Of a stretch of DNA of 64,000 bases, positions 42,037 to 51,807 are shown piece by piece. The position numbers and the translations under genes are program-made. The stretch covers positions 62,001 through 126,000 of the forward strand of contig JAEWDK010000006.1 in the NCBI GenBank assembly GCA_023390175.1, read 5' to 3'. Each line of letters begins with the position of its first letter. The stretch's first letter is position 1. A model generated the notes under the pieces. The model saw nothing but the letters and a program-made list of their open reading frames with translations, searched no databases and was not told where the DNA came from. The stretch comes from Bacillota bacterium (GTDB lineage: Bacteria; Bacillota; Clostridia; Oscillospirales; Acutalibacteraceae).

Positions 42037-43887
42037 GTGACCGGTAAAAAGTGGCATGTCCCAGAGTGGATTCAGACCGCACTGGTCGCGCTTAGGCCCC
42101 CGGGCAAAATGACCGTGAGTGAGTGGGCCGATGAAAATCGAGTTCTATCGCTGTCGGAATCCAGCAAGCCAGGCCCGTGGCGAACAGAATTTGTTCCTTA
42201 CCTTCGTAAAATCATGGATGCTTTCAATGACCCGGAGGTTGAAGAAATTATATTTATAAAGCCGACGCAGGTTGGCGGCACGGAAGCAATGCTGAACATG
42301 ATGGGATATGCAGTCTGTCAGGATCCCGGGCCGATGCTGGTTGTTTATCCCCAGAAAGAGTTGGCGGAAATTATCAGCGACCATCGTATCCAGCCTATGA
42401 TAAAAAATTGCAAGGATCTGAAAACCAAATACGACGAAAATAGCAAACGAATGGACCTGAACTTTTCAGGCGGAATCAGTATTGGTATTGTTGGCGCAAA
42501 TTCGCCAAGTGATTTGGCCAGCCGCCCGGTGCGGTATGTTTTTCTTGACGAAGAAGACAAGTATCCGGCCCGCGCAGGAAAGGAAGCAAGCCCGGCTGCA
42601 CTGGCGATGGAGCGTCAAAAGACGTACCCGGCCAGCAAAAAAACAATGAGAGCATCAACGCCGGTGTTTGAAATCGGCCCAACTTGGCAGAACTGGCTAA
42701 AGGCTGATACACAAATGGAATGTTTTGTTACTTGCCCCCACTGCGGAGCTAGTTGGACATTTAAACTGAAGCAACTGAAATGGCCGGAAGGCAGCACGCC
42801 CGATAAGGCCCGTAAAGAAGCATTTTATGTTTGTGAAGAGTGCGGCTGCCTGATCTCCGAAGCCGACAAAAACGGGATGATACACCACTGTGACTGGCGG
42901 CCGATTCGGACGAACGGCAGCAAGCGCCGGACAGCGTTCCGGTTGAATGCCTTTTATTCTCCCTGGGTTCGCTTTGGTGAAATTGCAGCGAATTTCCTGG
43001 ACAGTAAAAACCAGCCGGAGCTGCTGCAGAACTTTATTAACTCTTGGCTTGGCGAACCATTCAAGGAAATTGAACAGGAACTGGACGCAGAACGGCTGCT
43101 GAAAGAAAAGCAGAGCAGCTTCGCAAAAAGCATCGTACCCCCCGATACGGTGATGATCACCGGCGGTGTTGACGTTCAGCGTAAGAGCTTTTACTGGACT
43201 GTCCGCGCCTGGCGCGCGAATATGACAAGCTACAATATCGCTCACGGTCAGGTGTTTACCTGGTCGGAAATCGAAGAAGTTATGAACGCCTGGTACTTTG
43301 ATCGCAAAGGGCAGAAATTTCAGGTCAACCTGTGTGCGGTGGATTCCGGCGACCAAACAGATGATGTTTACGAATTCTGTGCGATTAACCGCGAATGGGC
43401 GGTGCCGATCAAGGGTTCCAGCAACCGCATGATCACGAAATACCGCCCCACTACCATTGACAAGGACGGAATTTCAAAGGGAATGACCCTGCTCATGGTG
43501 GATACGGATTATTACAAGGATATGATTTTCTCACGTATTTTTCGTGACGAAGAAAATGGCGGTTGGTTCCTGTACTCCAGGTGCGACCCGGAATATGCCG
43601 AGATGATCACAGCGGAGCAAAAGGTTATTGAGCGGGTTCGCGGGCATCTGGTTCGGCATTGGGTTCCCAAAGTAACCGGCGGCGATAACCACTATCTGGA
43701 CTGTGAAGTATACGCCGCGTGTGCGGCTGACGTATTCGGAATCCGCACGATGCGCGTAAACCAGGCGAGGCAAGTGCGCGGGGAGCCTGTACCGGAAGAA
43801 TCACATTTAGCGCCGATGCCTGCCGCTCTGAATAATGAGCCGTCGCATCATGGAAAATCATTTCGGAAAGGACGGTGGAAATATTGA
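42037..43887 (+). CDS. terminase large subunit (GpA family)
   Basis: A ~616-residue packaging ATPase-nuclease of the lambda GpA type. The ATPase core has IFIKPTQVGGTEAM (~74-87, Walker A-like) and RYVFLDEEDK (~166, Walker B). A zinc-ribbon (CPHCG ... CEECGC) lies at ~230-270, and the nuclease domain begins GGVDVQRKSFYW (~375). The frame is open back into the small-subunit gene, but GGGAGG is 7 bp before the GTG at 42037 (GTG 42034 is an alternative). The stop overlaps the gpW start. Confidence 0.92.
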   Translation: MTGKKWHVPEWIQTALVALRPPGKMTVSEWADENRVLSLSESSKPGPWRTEFVPYLRKIMDAFNDPEVEEIIFIKPTQVGGTEAMLNMMGYAVCQDPGPMLVVYPQKELAEIISDHRIQPMIKNCKDLKTKYDENSKRMDLNFSGGISIGIVGANSPSDLASRPVRYVFLDEEDKYPARAGKEASPAALAMERQKTYPASKKTMRASTPVFEIGPTWQNWLKADTQMECFVTCPHCGASWTFKLKQLKWPEGSTPDKARKEAFYVCEECGCLISEADKNGMIHHCDWRPIRTNGSKRRTAFRLNAFYSPWVRFGEIAANFLDSKNQPELLQNFINSWLGEPFKEIEQELDAERLLKEKQSSFAKSIVPPDTVMITGGVDVQRKSFYWTVRAWRANMTSYNIAHGQVFTWSEIEEVMNAWYFDRKGQKFQVNLCAVDSGDQTDDVYEFCAINREWAVPIKGSSNRMITKYRPTTIDKDGISKGMTLLMVDTDYYKDMIFSRIFRDEENGGWFLYSRCDPEYAEMITAEQKVIERVRGHLVRHWVPKVTGGDNHYLDCEVYAACAADVFGIRTMRVNQARQVRGEPVPEESHLAPMPAALNNEPSHHGKSFRKGRWKY

Positions 43888-44096
43888 TGGTTACGGAGCT
43901 GAAAGTCCGGCGGGACGGTATTTTGCAGGCAATCAACAAAATTGAAAACGGCGCGCAGGAATACCGCATCGGTCAGCGGACGGTGCGGCGCGCAGATCTC
44001 GGTGTACTTTATGGCGAGTACAAGTCCCTAAATGATCAAATTGAACGACAGGAACGTCCCCCGGTGACGGTGGCGGTATTACGAAGAAGAAGGTGA
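43887..44096 (+). CDS. gpW-like head-tail joining protein
   Basis: A 69-residue protein of the gpW family, which sits in the connector and is needed for DNA retention and tail attachment. It has a helix (VTELKVRRDGILQAINKI), a beta hairpin (AQEYRIGQRTVRRADL) and a second helix (LYGEYKSLNDQIERQ). Its location between GpA and the portal gene is the lambda order. ATG overlaps the terminase stop (TGATG). Confidence 0.82.
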   Translation: MVTELKVRRDGILQAINKIENGAQEYRIGQRTVRRADLGVLYGEYKSLNDQIERQERPPVTVAVLRRRR

Positions 44097-44100
44097 CGGC

Positions 44101-45636
44101 ATGAAACAAAAGAAAATGTCCCTGATTAACCGGCTTCTTCTGCCGATTGCGCCGAAGACCGCCTGCCGCCGGGAAGCGTGGGTGCAGTATTCCCGCAGCT
44201 TTTATTCCGCGGCGGATACTGGCCCGCGCAGCGGCGGGTGGACAACCCAAAATCCGAACGGTGAGCTGGCGAATCAGGGCAGCCGCGACTTGATCCGCGG
44301 GCGCTCTCGCGACCTGGAACGGAACAGCGACATTCTCGGCGCGGAAATCCTTGCGCTGGAACGCAATGTCGTTGGCTCAGGCTTCGTTTTGCAGGCGAAG
44401 GTCATACAGGGCGGGGAGGAAGACGAGACGCTGAATACCCGAATCGAGCAGTGCTGGAAAAAATGGTGCAAACCCGAAAACTGCGAAATTACCGGGCGTT
44501 TCAGTTTTTCTGAAGTGCTTAGTCTCTGCCTTCGCCGGCGCTTCGTAGACGGAGGAATCCTGATTCTGAAGGTAATGGATCAGGGGAAGTTCCGGATTCA
44601 GCTGCTGGAAGTGGATGATCTGGATGCCGCCATACAGACGAACGACGGTCACAGGGTCGTTGGTGGGATTGAAATCGACCAGTATCGGAAGCCCGTGGCG
44701 TACTGGATTAAAATCTACGATGTTTGGGGATATTCGGTAAAATCGCAGCGGATTCCGGCGGAGCGGGTGATTTACCTTCCCAACCTGACCAGACCGAGCC
44801 AGGTGCGCGAAATGTCACAGACGGCCCCATCGCTGGGGCGCATCGACGATGTAAATGAGCTGATTGACGCTGCTTTGGAAAAAGAGCGGGTGCTGTCCCA
44901 TCTTTCTGTGGTTGTTGAAAAGGACGGCGGGACGATGACCGGTATGGCCGGGCTGGGCCGGGGATTTGAACCGGAATATAACAGCGCTCCGGAAAATCAG
45001 GGTGAACCCCCGCAGGAAATTCTGGATCAGGGAACTGTTACATATTTAAAGCCGGGCGAAAAGATTTCCACGGTCGCGCCGGCGGGAACCAGCTCCACGG
45101 TTGACCCGATGATCAAAACCGCCCAGCGGCTGGCCGGGGGCGGCGTAGGGTTAAGCTATGAAGCGGTATCCCGTGATATGTCGCAGGTCAACTATTCTTC
45201 CGCCCGGCAGGGGCTGCTGGAAGACCAGAAAACATACCGCCCTCTGCAAAGGTACATGATGGAGCACCTGTTGGACGTGATTTACCCGGAGTGGCTGGAA
45301 TGGGCTATTCTTTCCGGTCAGCTGGAAATTCCGGGGTATTTCAGAGACCCGGAAGCCTACCAGTACCATGTGTGGATTGCTTCCGGTTGGGACTGGGTTG
45401 ACCCGGTGAAGGAAGCGAACGCCAACAAAACCGCGCTTGCCTCGAACCAGAAAACGCTGCAGGAAATTTGTGCGGCAAAGGGGAATGACTGGCGCGATGT
45501 GCTTCATCAGCGGGCTAAAGAAATGCAGATGATGCGGGACTTGAATCTGGATGCCGGGCTGGATTCCCCGGATGTCGCCCCGCCGGTTGAAAACGGAAAG
45601 GATGATGAAGAAAGTGAAGACCCCGAAAATCAATGA
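44101..45636 (+). CDS. phage portal protein, lambda family
   Basis: A 511-residue portal monomer of the lambda gpB family (RDLIRGRSRDLERNSDILGA, WCKPENCEITGRFSFSE, GLSYEAVSRDMSQVNYSSAR, the family's most conserved segment). Twelve copies form the ring through which DNA enters the head. The C-terminus is acidic. It starts 4 bp after gpW and overlaps the protease-capsid gene by ~30 bp. Confidence 0.93.
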   Translation: MKQKKMSLINRLLLPIAPKTACRREAWVQYSRSFYSAADTGPRSGGWTTQNPNGELANQGSRDLIRGRSRDLERNSDILGAEILALERNVVGSGFVLQAKVIQGGEEDETLNTRIEQCWKKWCKPENCEITGRFSFSEVLSLCLRRRFVDGGILILKVMDQGKFRIQLLEVDDLDAAIQTNDGHRVVGGIEIDQYRKPVAYWIKIYDVWGYSVKSQRIPAERVIYLPNLTRPSQVREMSQTAPSLGRIDDVNELIDAALEKERVLSHLSVVVEKDGGTMTGMAGLGRGFEPEYNSAPENQGEPPQEILDQGTVTYLKPGEKISTVAPAGTSSTVDPMIKTAQRLAGGGVGLSYEAVSRDMSQVNYSSARQGLLEDQKTYRPLQRYMMEHLLDVIYPEWLEWAILSGQLEIPGYFRDPEAYQYHVWIASGWDWVDPVKEANANKTALASNQKTLQEICAAKGNDWRDVLHQRAKEMQMMRDLNLDAGLDSPDVAPPVENGKDDEESEDPENQ

Positions 45637-47635
45637 CCGAACAATTCTGACCCGCGCGGTCAGTGGAACAGGATTCGAAAACGGAGCGCTGCAGCTGCAG
45701 TCCCGCGCGCTGGAGTGCCGCGCGGTCGACGGTCAGGAAAATCAGTATGAAATTTCATTTTCCAGCGAAACGCCTTATGTGCGCTGGGGTGTGCCGGAAA
45801 TTCTGTCACACAGCACGGACGCGGTGGATTTAAGCTGCTTTAACGAAGGCGGCACCGGTGTGCTTCTGTTCAATCATGGAAGCGATTTGTCATACGGAAA
45901 AGTGCCGATCGGCAAAGTGGTCAAAGCGTGGCTTGATGAAACGGCGCACAAATGCCGGGCCGTGATCGAAATGGATTCCGATGACCCTATGTCTGATCGG
46001 CTGAAAGGGAAGTTAGACAAAGGAATGCTCACCGGCGTTTCAGTCGGCTACACCGTGGGTGCGTGGATGGAGTTGAATGCCGGCCAGACCAGCCCGGACG
46101 GGCGGTTCGCCGGCCCCGCAAATGTAGCGGTAAAATGGACGCCAATGGAAATCAGTTTAGCCCCCATTCCCGCTGATCCAACAGTGGGATTGGGAAGAAA
46201 TATTCAAAACTTTGAGGAGGCAACAAAAATGGGAGAAGAAAACAACATCATTGCACCCCCTGTGCCTGCACAGGCACCGACGGCAACCCGTTCCCTTACC
46301 GGCGTGCAGCCTGCGGGAACACCCGCACCGGCAGCGCCGGTTACGACCCCTGACCCCGTGGCAGCGGAGCGCCAGCGCTCGGCGGAAATTACCGTCCTGT
46401 GCCGCAGCTTCCAGATGGACGATCAGGCAGACGGTTACATTCGTTCCGGCGCTTCTCTGGATTCGGTGCGCACGGAAATTCTGAAAGCGCTCCAACAGCG
46501 CAATGCGCCGGTTGCGGCCGGTGCGGAACCGAACAACGTCAGCGTAAAGCGCGACGAGCTGGACAAAGTCCGTTCCGCTGCCGCTGACGGTATGCTGATG
46601 CGCAGCGGCGTATCGGTGGAAAAACCGGCAGAAGGTGCGCAGGAATTCCGCGGAATGACGGTGAAGGACATTGCGGTAGAATGCCTGATGCGTTCCGGCG
46701 ACAACAAGGCGCATCGGTTGAGCAACGAGGAACTTTTCCGCCGTTCCATGACGCCGGACAGCGCGTTTGTGTCCATTGCGGACGATGTGGCAAACCGCAC
46801 CGTGCTCGCCGCGCAGGAAACAGCCCCGACGACTTTTCAGGCTTGGACGCAGAAAGCAAGTCAGCCTGACTTCAGGCCCACCCACGTTTACGAAGTCAGC
46901 GACGGCGGGGAACTGGCGGAAATTCCTCAGAACGGCGAATTCAAAGAAGCAAAGCTGGGCGATCAGCCCGTTGCGACTCGCCGGCTGATTACCGTCGGCA
47001 AAATGCTGACGTTTACCCGCCAGATGTTCATTAACGACGATTTCGGGCAGATTACGCGTTTCCTTACCGCGCATACGCTGGCTTTTGCCAGAGGAATCAA
47101 TAAATCCGTGTATGAAATCCTGTTGCAGAACCCGGCAATGCAGGATGGTCAGCAGCTGTTCAGCACCGCCCATAAAAACCTCAGCACTGGGGCGGTACCG
47201 GGAACGGCTTCGTTCAGCGAAGCGCGCAAGCTGATGCGCCAGCAGACCGATATGGACGGCAAAACAAAGCTGAATATCGCGCCCGCGTTCGTGCTGACTG
47301 GCTCGGCGACGGAAACCAGCATTGAGGCACTGCTTGCTTCGCTGGCTGACCCGTCTTCCCAAAATTCCGGCGTGGTGAACGTCTTCCGCAATAAAATGCA
47401 GATGATCACCGATGCCGAACTGGACGTGGACAGCGGCGCGCAGCCGTACTTCTTCGCCGCGAATCCCGCACTCACTCCCACAATTGAGGTCAGCTACCTG
47501 AACGGCGCGGAAGCGCCGACAGTCGAATCCGAAGTCAGCTTTGACCATTTGGGAATCCGGTACCGCGTATACGGCGACCGCGGCATTACGCTGCTCGGTT
47601 ACCGCGGACTGGTCAAAAACCCCGGTTTGGCATAA
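45605..47635 (+). CDS. prohead protease - major capsid protein fusion
   Basis: A 676-residue polyprotein. Residues ~1-200 match HK97-type prohead proteases (GVLLFNHGSDLSYGKVPIGK, GKLDKGMLTGVSVGYTVGAW). A Pro/Ala-rich linker (~205-260) leads to a Mu gpT-like major capsid domain (~340-676: QPDFRPTHVYEVSDGGELAE, TFTRQMFINDDFGQITRFL, ALAFARG-type helix, ending YRVYGDRGITLLGYRGLVKN). Self-cleavage probably releases the capsid protein and scaffold. The start is one of two ATGs (45602/45605) behind GGAAAGG. Confidence 0.9.
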   Translation: MKKVKTPKINDRTILTRAVSGTGFENGALQLQSRALECRAVDGQENQYEISFSSETPYVRWGVPEILSHSTDAVDLSCFNEGGTGVLLFNHGSDLSYGKVPIGKVVKAWLDETAHKCRAVIEMDSDDPMSDRLKGKLDKGMLTGVSVGYTVGAWMELNAGQTSPDGRFAGPANVAVKWTPMEISLAPIPADPTVGLGRNIQNFEEATKMGEENNIIAPPVPAQAPTATRSLTGVQPAGTPAPAAPVTTPDPVAAERQRSAEITVLCRSFQMDDQADGYIRSGASLDSVRTEILKALQQRNAPVAAGAEPNNVSVKRDELDKVRSAAADGMLMRSGVSVEKPAEGAQEFRGMTVKDIAVECLMRSGDNKAHRLSNEELFRRSMTPDSAFVSIADDVANRTVLAAQETAPTTFQAWTQKASQPDFRPTHVYEVSDGGELAEIPQNGEFKEAKLGDQPVATRRLITVGKMLTFTRQMFINDDFGQITRFLTAHTLAFARGINKSVYEILLQNPAMQDGQQLFSTAHKNLSTGAVPGTASFSEARKLMRQQTDMDGKTKLNIAPAFVLTGSATETSIEALLASLADPSSQNSGVVNVFRNKMQMITDAELDVDSGAQPYFFAANPALTPTIEVSYLNGAEAPTVESEVSFDHLGIRYRVYGDRGITLLGYRGLVKNPGLA

Positions 47636-47665
47636 TAGCCGCCGGAAAATAAGGAGGTAAAACAG

Positions 47666-47995
47666 ATGGCACGATATATTCAGGACGGTAAAATCATTAA
47701 TTATCAAAACACTGCCAGCGAAGCTATTTCCTATGGTGACGTGCTGGTTCTAACTGACCGCATCGGCATTTCTACAACGGATATTTCCGCCGGCGGGCTT
47801 GGCGCGGTGGAATTGGAAGGTGTCTTTGAAATCGCGGCGGAGCCCTCGCCTGCACTGACCGTGGGGCAGACAGTGTACTGGGACGCTGCAAATAAATGCG
47901 TAACCGGCACGAAGCCCGAAAGCGGTGCGGTTACGGCCGGAATGGTTGTGGAGCGGAAAGCGGCAAATGCCGCCGCCGCGCTGATTAAGCTGTAA
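47666..47995 (+). CDS. DUF2190 capsid stabilising protein
   Basis: A 109-residue beta-rich protein matching DUF2190 (ARYIQDGKIINYQNTASEAI, GDVLVLTDRIGI, GQTVYWDAANKCVT), a capsid decoration or cement family usually next to the major capsid gene, as here. AAGGAGGTAAAACAG precedes the ATG. Confidence 0.85.
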   Translation: MARYIQDGKIINYQNTASEAISYGDVLVLTDRIGISTTDISAGGLGAVELEGVFEIAAEPSPALTVGQTVYWDAANKCVTGTKPESGAVTAGMVVERKAANAAAALIKL

Positions 47996-48013
47996 GCGGA
48001 AAGGCGGCTGCGA

Positions 48014-48283
48014 ATGATTATTTTGATTGCGCCTGTACTGTGGGACGGGCATCTTATTCCCGCGGGCACGAAGCTCGGACTACCTGCCACGTTTGAAGAA
48101 CGGCTGATCAAGGCGGGGAACGCAGCGCGGACTGATCCTCCACGGCAGGAAGCTGTTGAATATGAGATTCCAGAGGTCCCGGATTCACAGCCCCCTGTGG
48201 ACGATGGCGAGCCGGGCGAAACGGATCCGCCGAAACCGGTCGAACCCGAACTGAATCTGGGACGCGGAGCACCGCAACAATGA
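48014..48283 (+). CDS. hypothetical virion-associated protein, 89 aa
   Basis: A short N-terminal domain (IAPVLWDGHLIPAGTKLGLP) is followed by an acidic Pro-rich tail. Small proteins of this kind are common between capsid and connector genes. The role is unknown. The stop overlaps the next ATG. Confidence 0.65.
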   Translation: MIILIAPVLWDGHLIPAGTKLGLPATFEERLIKAGNAARTDPPRQEAVEYEIPEVPDSQPPVDDGEPGETDPPKPVEPELNLGRGAPQQ

Positions 48284-48606
48284 CGCTGCGGGAACAGTTT
48301 GACGAAGACCTTTCTATATTCATGGATTTGGACGAAATGGCGACGGAGCACCGGATTTCGGTGGGGCAGGCATCTTCCGTTATTTCCTGTGTTGTGGATA
48401 ACGACGCGGCCCAGCGCAACAGTCTGCAATCGCCGGGCGGTAATTATGATGGAGATTTCCTGTTCTTCGCGAAAACCGCAGACGTCCATAACCTGAAGCC
48501 GGATATACTGATTCGATTTGACGGTGTTCCGTATCAGGTCACAGGTGTTGTTGAGGAAGACGGCATGACGCAGATTACGCTTGCTGCGGGGCAGGGGGGA
48601 TTTTGA
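48280..48606 (+). CDS. head-tail connector protein (gpFII-like)
   Basis: A 108-residue protein in the head-closure position. The C-terminal beta segment (LIRFDGVPYQVTGVVEEDGM) is typical of gpFII/ATP-binding-sugar-transporter-like neck proteins. Overlaps both neighbours, so translation is coupled. Confidence 0.65.
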   Translation: MTLREQFDEDLSIFMDLDEMATEHRISVGQASSVISCVVDNDAAQRNSLQSPGGNYDGDFLFFAKTADVHNLKPDILIRFDGVPYQVTGVVEEDGMTQITLAAGQGGF

Positions 48607-49286
48607 TGGCTGGGAATGTAATTTACGCAAATACAAAACAGCTGGATCAGGTTGCGGATTTGCTGCAGAACTACCCTAAAGAGGCCGTGCAGATTATGAA
48701 CAGCGTCCTTTCCCGCGCAGCGGATACTGTCAGGGTGGAAGCCGGGCGGCGGATTCCGAAGGTGTTCGGTGCGCCGCAGAAGGAAATCAAAAGCGCGCTG
48801 AACAGCAGGCAGCGGAAGGTCAGAACGGTCATGGGGGCTTCCGGCATCGGAAGCGTTTCTGTGGTCATTCTCGGCAGGCCGCTGACATTGACACGGTTCC
48901 GGCATACCCCGACGACGCCGCCCCATGCAACGAAAAAAGGAAAACGGCGAAAAGTCCAGGCAAAGGCCAAAATTTACAACGCGAAGGGCAATATTCCTGT
49001 GGGGCCACTGAAAGGACTGGACGGTCAGAATCGCTCGGTATTTTTGATTCCTGTAAAAAAGAGTACTGACGAAAGGTATCTGTTCGCATATCGGTCAGGC
49101 AGTGACGGCGGTAGGCGTAAGCTGAAAGTCCTGCGTTCGCTGTCAATCCCGCAAATGGTGACCAATGAGGAAGTCGGGCCCGTCATTGTGGATAAAGTCA
49201 ATGAAACGATGATGACCCGCCTGACCCATGAGCTTGACCGGTCATTCGGGAACCTTGGCACCAATCTGTTTCAGGGGGGCAAATAA
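48606..49286 (+). CDS. minor tail protein Z-like (gpZ) tail completion protein
   Basis: A 226-residue protein resembling lambda gpZ: an N-terminal helix pair (YPKEAVQIMNSVLSRAADTV, AGRRIPKVFGAPQKEIKSAL), a basic middle, and VGPVIVDKVNETMMTRL near the end. It joins the tail to the neck. The TTG at 48603 is discarded for the ATG at 48606 in a TGATG overlap with the previous stop. Confidence 0.75.
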   Translation: MAGNVIYANTKQLDQVADLLQNYPKEAVQIMNSVLSRAADTVRVEAGRRIPKVFGAPQKEIKSALNSRQRKVRTVMGASGIGSVSVVILGRPLTLTRFRHTPTTPPHATKKGKRRKVQAKAKIYNAKGNIPVGPLKGLDGQNRSVFLIPVKKSTDERYLFAYRSGSDGGRRKLKVLRSLSIPQMVTNEEVGPVIVDKVNETMMTRLTHELDRSFGNLGTNLFQGGK

Positions 49287-49828
49287 TGCAGACTGTTTCA
49301 TCACTGACGGAGGTTCAGGTCTGGTTAACGTGGCTCATTGCAAAAGAGCACATTGAGCTGAAATGCCCGCAGGCCGACGACCGCGCGGATCATTATACGC
49401 TGGCAGCTCCCGCGGTACATATCGGGTACATCCCCCCGAAGGCGGAGCTGAATTCAGCAGGGGGAATCCGAATTCCGTGTCTTGTCGTCGGGGTAACCGA
49501 ATCCGCCGGTGACGAAGACAATACTACACTGGATTTGCAGATTACGGCGGTTGTCTGGGATCCCGGAATACAATCGCCGGCAGAGCAGGAAGGTCAAACG
49601 CAGCTTGCCGCCAATTTTGACGGATACATTACGCTGCTGAACATTCTCGACCGCGTCAAGCTCTGGGTTCAGCGGGAAGACGGAATTGCTGAAAGGTTTC
49701 AACTGGAATCCGCCGTGCGGTTGAAAACTTACGAAGAACAGCCGTGGCCGTATTGGTACGGAAGTCTTTCCTTCACTGTTTCCGGCAGCCCTGACCCGAA
49801 AACCCGTTACGCAGATGCACTGAATTAA
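49286..49828 (+). CDS. tail terminator/completion-like protein
   Basis: A 180-residue protein just upstream of the sheath gene, the usual place for a tail terminator. It contains beta-rich segments (IRIPCLVVGVTESAG, TTLDLQITAVVWDPG) and a helix (ITLLNILDRVKLWVQR). Family not recognised with certainty. It overlaps gpZ by 1 bp. Confidence 0.6.
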   Translation: MQTVSSLTEVQVWLTWLIAKEHIELKCPQADDRADHYTLAAPAVHIGYIPPKAELNSAGGIRIPCLVVGVTESAGDEDNTTLDLQITAVVWDPGIQSPAEQEGQTQLAANFDGYITLLNILDRVKLWVQREDGIAERFQLESAVRLKTYEEQPWPYWYGSLSFTVSGSPDPKTRYADALN

Positions 49829-49843
49829 AAGGAGTGAACGCAA

Positions 49844-51268
49844 ATGAATGAATATAGGCACGGCGCCTATGCCGATCAGGTGGACAGCCCGGATTATACG
49901 TCGCCTTCGGGTGTCGGCACGATTCCGGTTTACATCGGACGGGCGCCGGTTCACCAGCTGGCGGATTACGCCGGAAAAAACAATGTGCCGATTCTGGTTT
50001 CGTCCTGGCAGGACGGACTTCGGAAAATCGGCTACAGCGAGAACTGGGACGATTACGATCTGTGCGAAGCAATGTATGCGCACTTCCGCAACGCCGTAAA
50101 TAGCGTGGGGCCGATTGTTGTCATTAACGCCCTCAATCCCGATGATAAAAAGAATGAAACCCAGCAGACGGCGGCGATTACCTTCATAAAGTGCACCGCA
50201 ACTATTTCCAATCCGCGCATAATTTTGAAAAGCATCGTGATTGAGGATAAAGCCCTTGGCACGGATTACAGCGCGGAATATGCCGACGATGGCATGAGCG
50301 TCATTATCCGGGATTTAAAAGGCGGTCTGGAAAGCGCGGACGTAAAATTTTATGCGGTCGACCCGGACGGCGTGACCGAAGCGGACATCAATGCGGCAAT
50401 TAATATCGGTGTACCCAAAATTTATAACAGTCTGCTGGTTGTCCCGACGATTTTGGCGGCGCCAGGCTGGAGCGATAAGGAAAGCGTTTTTGCGGCTCTC
50501 GCTGCCATGCTCGAAAAAATCAACGGGCACTGGTACTCGTGGCTTAACGCCGACCTGAATTCCGGTACCGTGAAAACCATAGACGCAGCCATTTCCGTAA
50601 AGGAAAGCTACGGGACGGCAAGCGAAGCCGCCGCACTCCTGTGGCCGATGGCGAAAAAGGGCGCTCGCAAGTTTCACATGAGCACGCTGAACACCGTTAC
50701 CATGCAGTGGGTGGATTACCAGAATAATAACGTCCCGTATGAAACCCCGTCAAATAAGCAGATTGATATTGACTCGCTCTGCCTGTCCGACGGCACCGCG
50801 ATTCAATATGATCAGGTTGAAGCGAACCGGCTGAACGCGCACGGAATCAACACCGCAAATTTCTGGGAAGGGACTTGGCGAATGTGGGGGCCTCACACCA
50901 TGAAATACGGCGAAGGGCTTTCCCTCAACGCGCGGGACGTCTTTGACTGCAATGTCCGCATGATGCGGTATGTGGAAAATACGTTCCAGCGGCGCTACGG
51001 TACAGAAGTCGACAAGCCCATGACGCGCGGACGCAAGGAGTCCATTCTGAATGATTTTCAGTCTTGGCTTGACAGCCTTGCGCAGGACGGCGCGCTGCTT
51101 CTGGGAACGGTGGAGTTCGCGGAGGACGACAACCCGGTCAGTGATTTGGTTCAGGGCAATTTCGTATTCGCGACTGAATTTACGAATCCGGTACCCGGGA
51201 AGAGCCTTACCAATAAGGTGCGCTGGACTTCCAGCGGCCTGAATTCTTTGTTCGGAGGTGATGCGTAA
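49844..51268 (+). CDS. contractile tail sheath protein
   Basis: A 474-residue sheath subunit: N-terminal GVGTIPVYIGRAPVHQ, the middle IGVPKIYNSLLVVPTILAAP, and the conserved C-terminal core (FDCNVRMMRYVENTFQRRYG, KVRWTSSGLN). Its presence makes this a myovirus-type phage. AAAGGAGTGAACGCAA precedes the ATG. It overlaps the tube gene by 1 bp. Confidence 0.92.
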   Translation: MNEYRHGAYADQVDSPDYTSPSGVGTIPVYIGRAPVHQLADYAGKNNVPILVSSWQDGLRKIGYSENWDDYDLCEAMYAHFRNAVNSVGPIVVINALNPDDKKNETQQTAAITFIKCTATISNPRIILKSIVIEDKALGTDYSAEYADDGMSVIIRDLKGGLESADVKFYAVDPDGVTEADINAAINIGVPKIYNSLLVVPTILAAPGWSDKESVFAALAAMLEKINGHWYSWLNADLNSGTVKTIDAAISVKESYGTASEAAALLWPMAKKGARKFHMSTLNTVTMQWVDYQNNNVPYETPSNKQIDIDSLCLSDGTAIQYDQVEANRLNAHGINTANFWEGTWRMWGPHTMKYGEGLSLNARDVFDCNVRMMRYVENTFQRRYGTEVDKPMTRGRKESILNDFQSWLDSLAQDGALLLGTVEFAEDDNPVSDLVQGNFVFATEFTNPVPGKSLTNKVRWTSSGLNSLFGGDA

Positions 51269-51783
51269 TGCCGCGTCAATTAATAGCGGGTGCTGCCGGC
51301 GGAATCAAGATCCTTGCAAACGGGATTGAAATTCCGAACGTGACCAGCGTTTCCCTGCCGGAAATTGAGGTTAAGGGCGAAGAAGTTTCCGGCGCCGGAA
51401 TCCTCGGCAGCTTCACCATGCCGACACCCGGGCAGTTCGGCGCAATGACCACAAGCGTTTCTTTGCGTACGGCGGGGGCGTTCAAAAAATATCTGGTTGC
51501 GCCGACGGTGAATCTGGAAATTCGCATCGCCGCCAATATGCGCGCCAGCGACGGCTCGCTGCTCGTTTCGGGCACGCGGATTTATGTCACTGGGCACCCG
51601 GCGAAAATCGCAAACGGCAGCGCCGAGGTCAGCAAGACCCGGGACGAAAGTTTTGACTACTCCACGGTGCGTTACCGCGAGGTGGTCGACGGCGAGGAAA
51701 CACTGCTGATCGACCAGATTGCCGGCGTATATAAAGTCGGCGGAGTGGATATGCTGACGGGGCTTCGCACCGCGCTTGGATAA
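51268..51783 (+). CDS. tail tube protein
   Basis: A 171-residue protein of the phage major tail tube family (P2 FII-like): VTSVSLPEIEVKGEEVSGAG, TTSVSLRTAGAF, and the late RYREVVDGEETLLIDQIAGV with VYKVGGVDML. It polymerises inside the sheath. GGAGGTGATGC precedes the ATG. Confidence 0.9.
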   Translation: MPRQLIAGAAGGIKILANGIEIPNVTSVSLPEIEVKGEEVSGAGILGSFTMPTPGQFGAMTTSVSLRTAGAFKKYLVAPTVNLEIRIAANMRASDGSLLVSGTRIYVTGHPAKIANGSAEVSKTRDESFDYSTVRYREVVDGEETLLIDQIAGVYKVGGVDMLTGLRTALG

Positions 51784-51807
51784 TCTCAAATAACAGGAGG
51801 AATTAAC

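Noticed and set aside
46157..47707. 516-codon minus-strand frame opposite the capsid gene
   Set aside because: It is a shadow of the GC-rich capsid reading frame, with no family motifs and no promoter or ribosome site.
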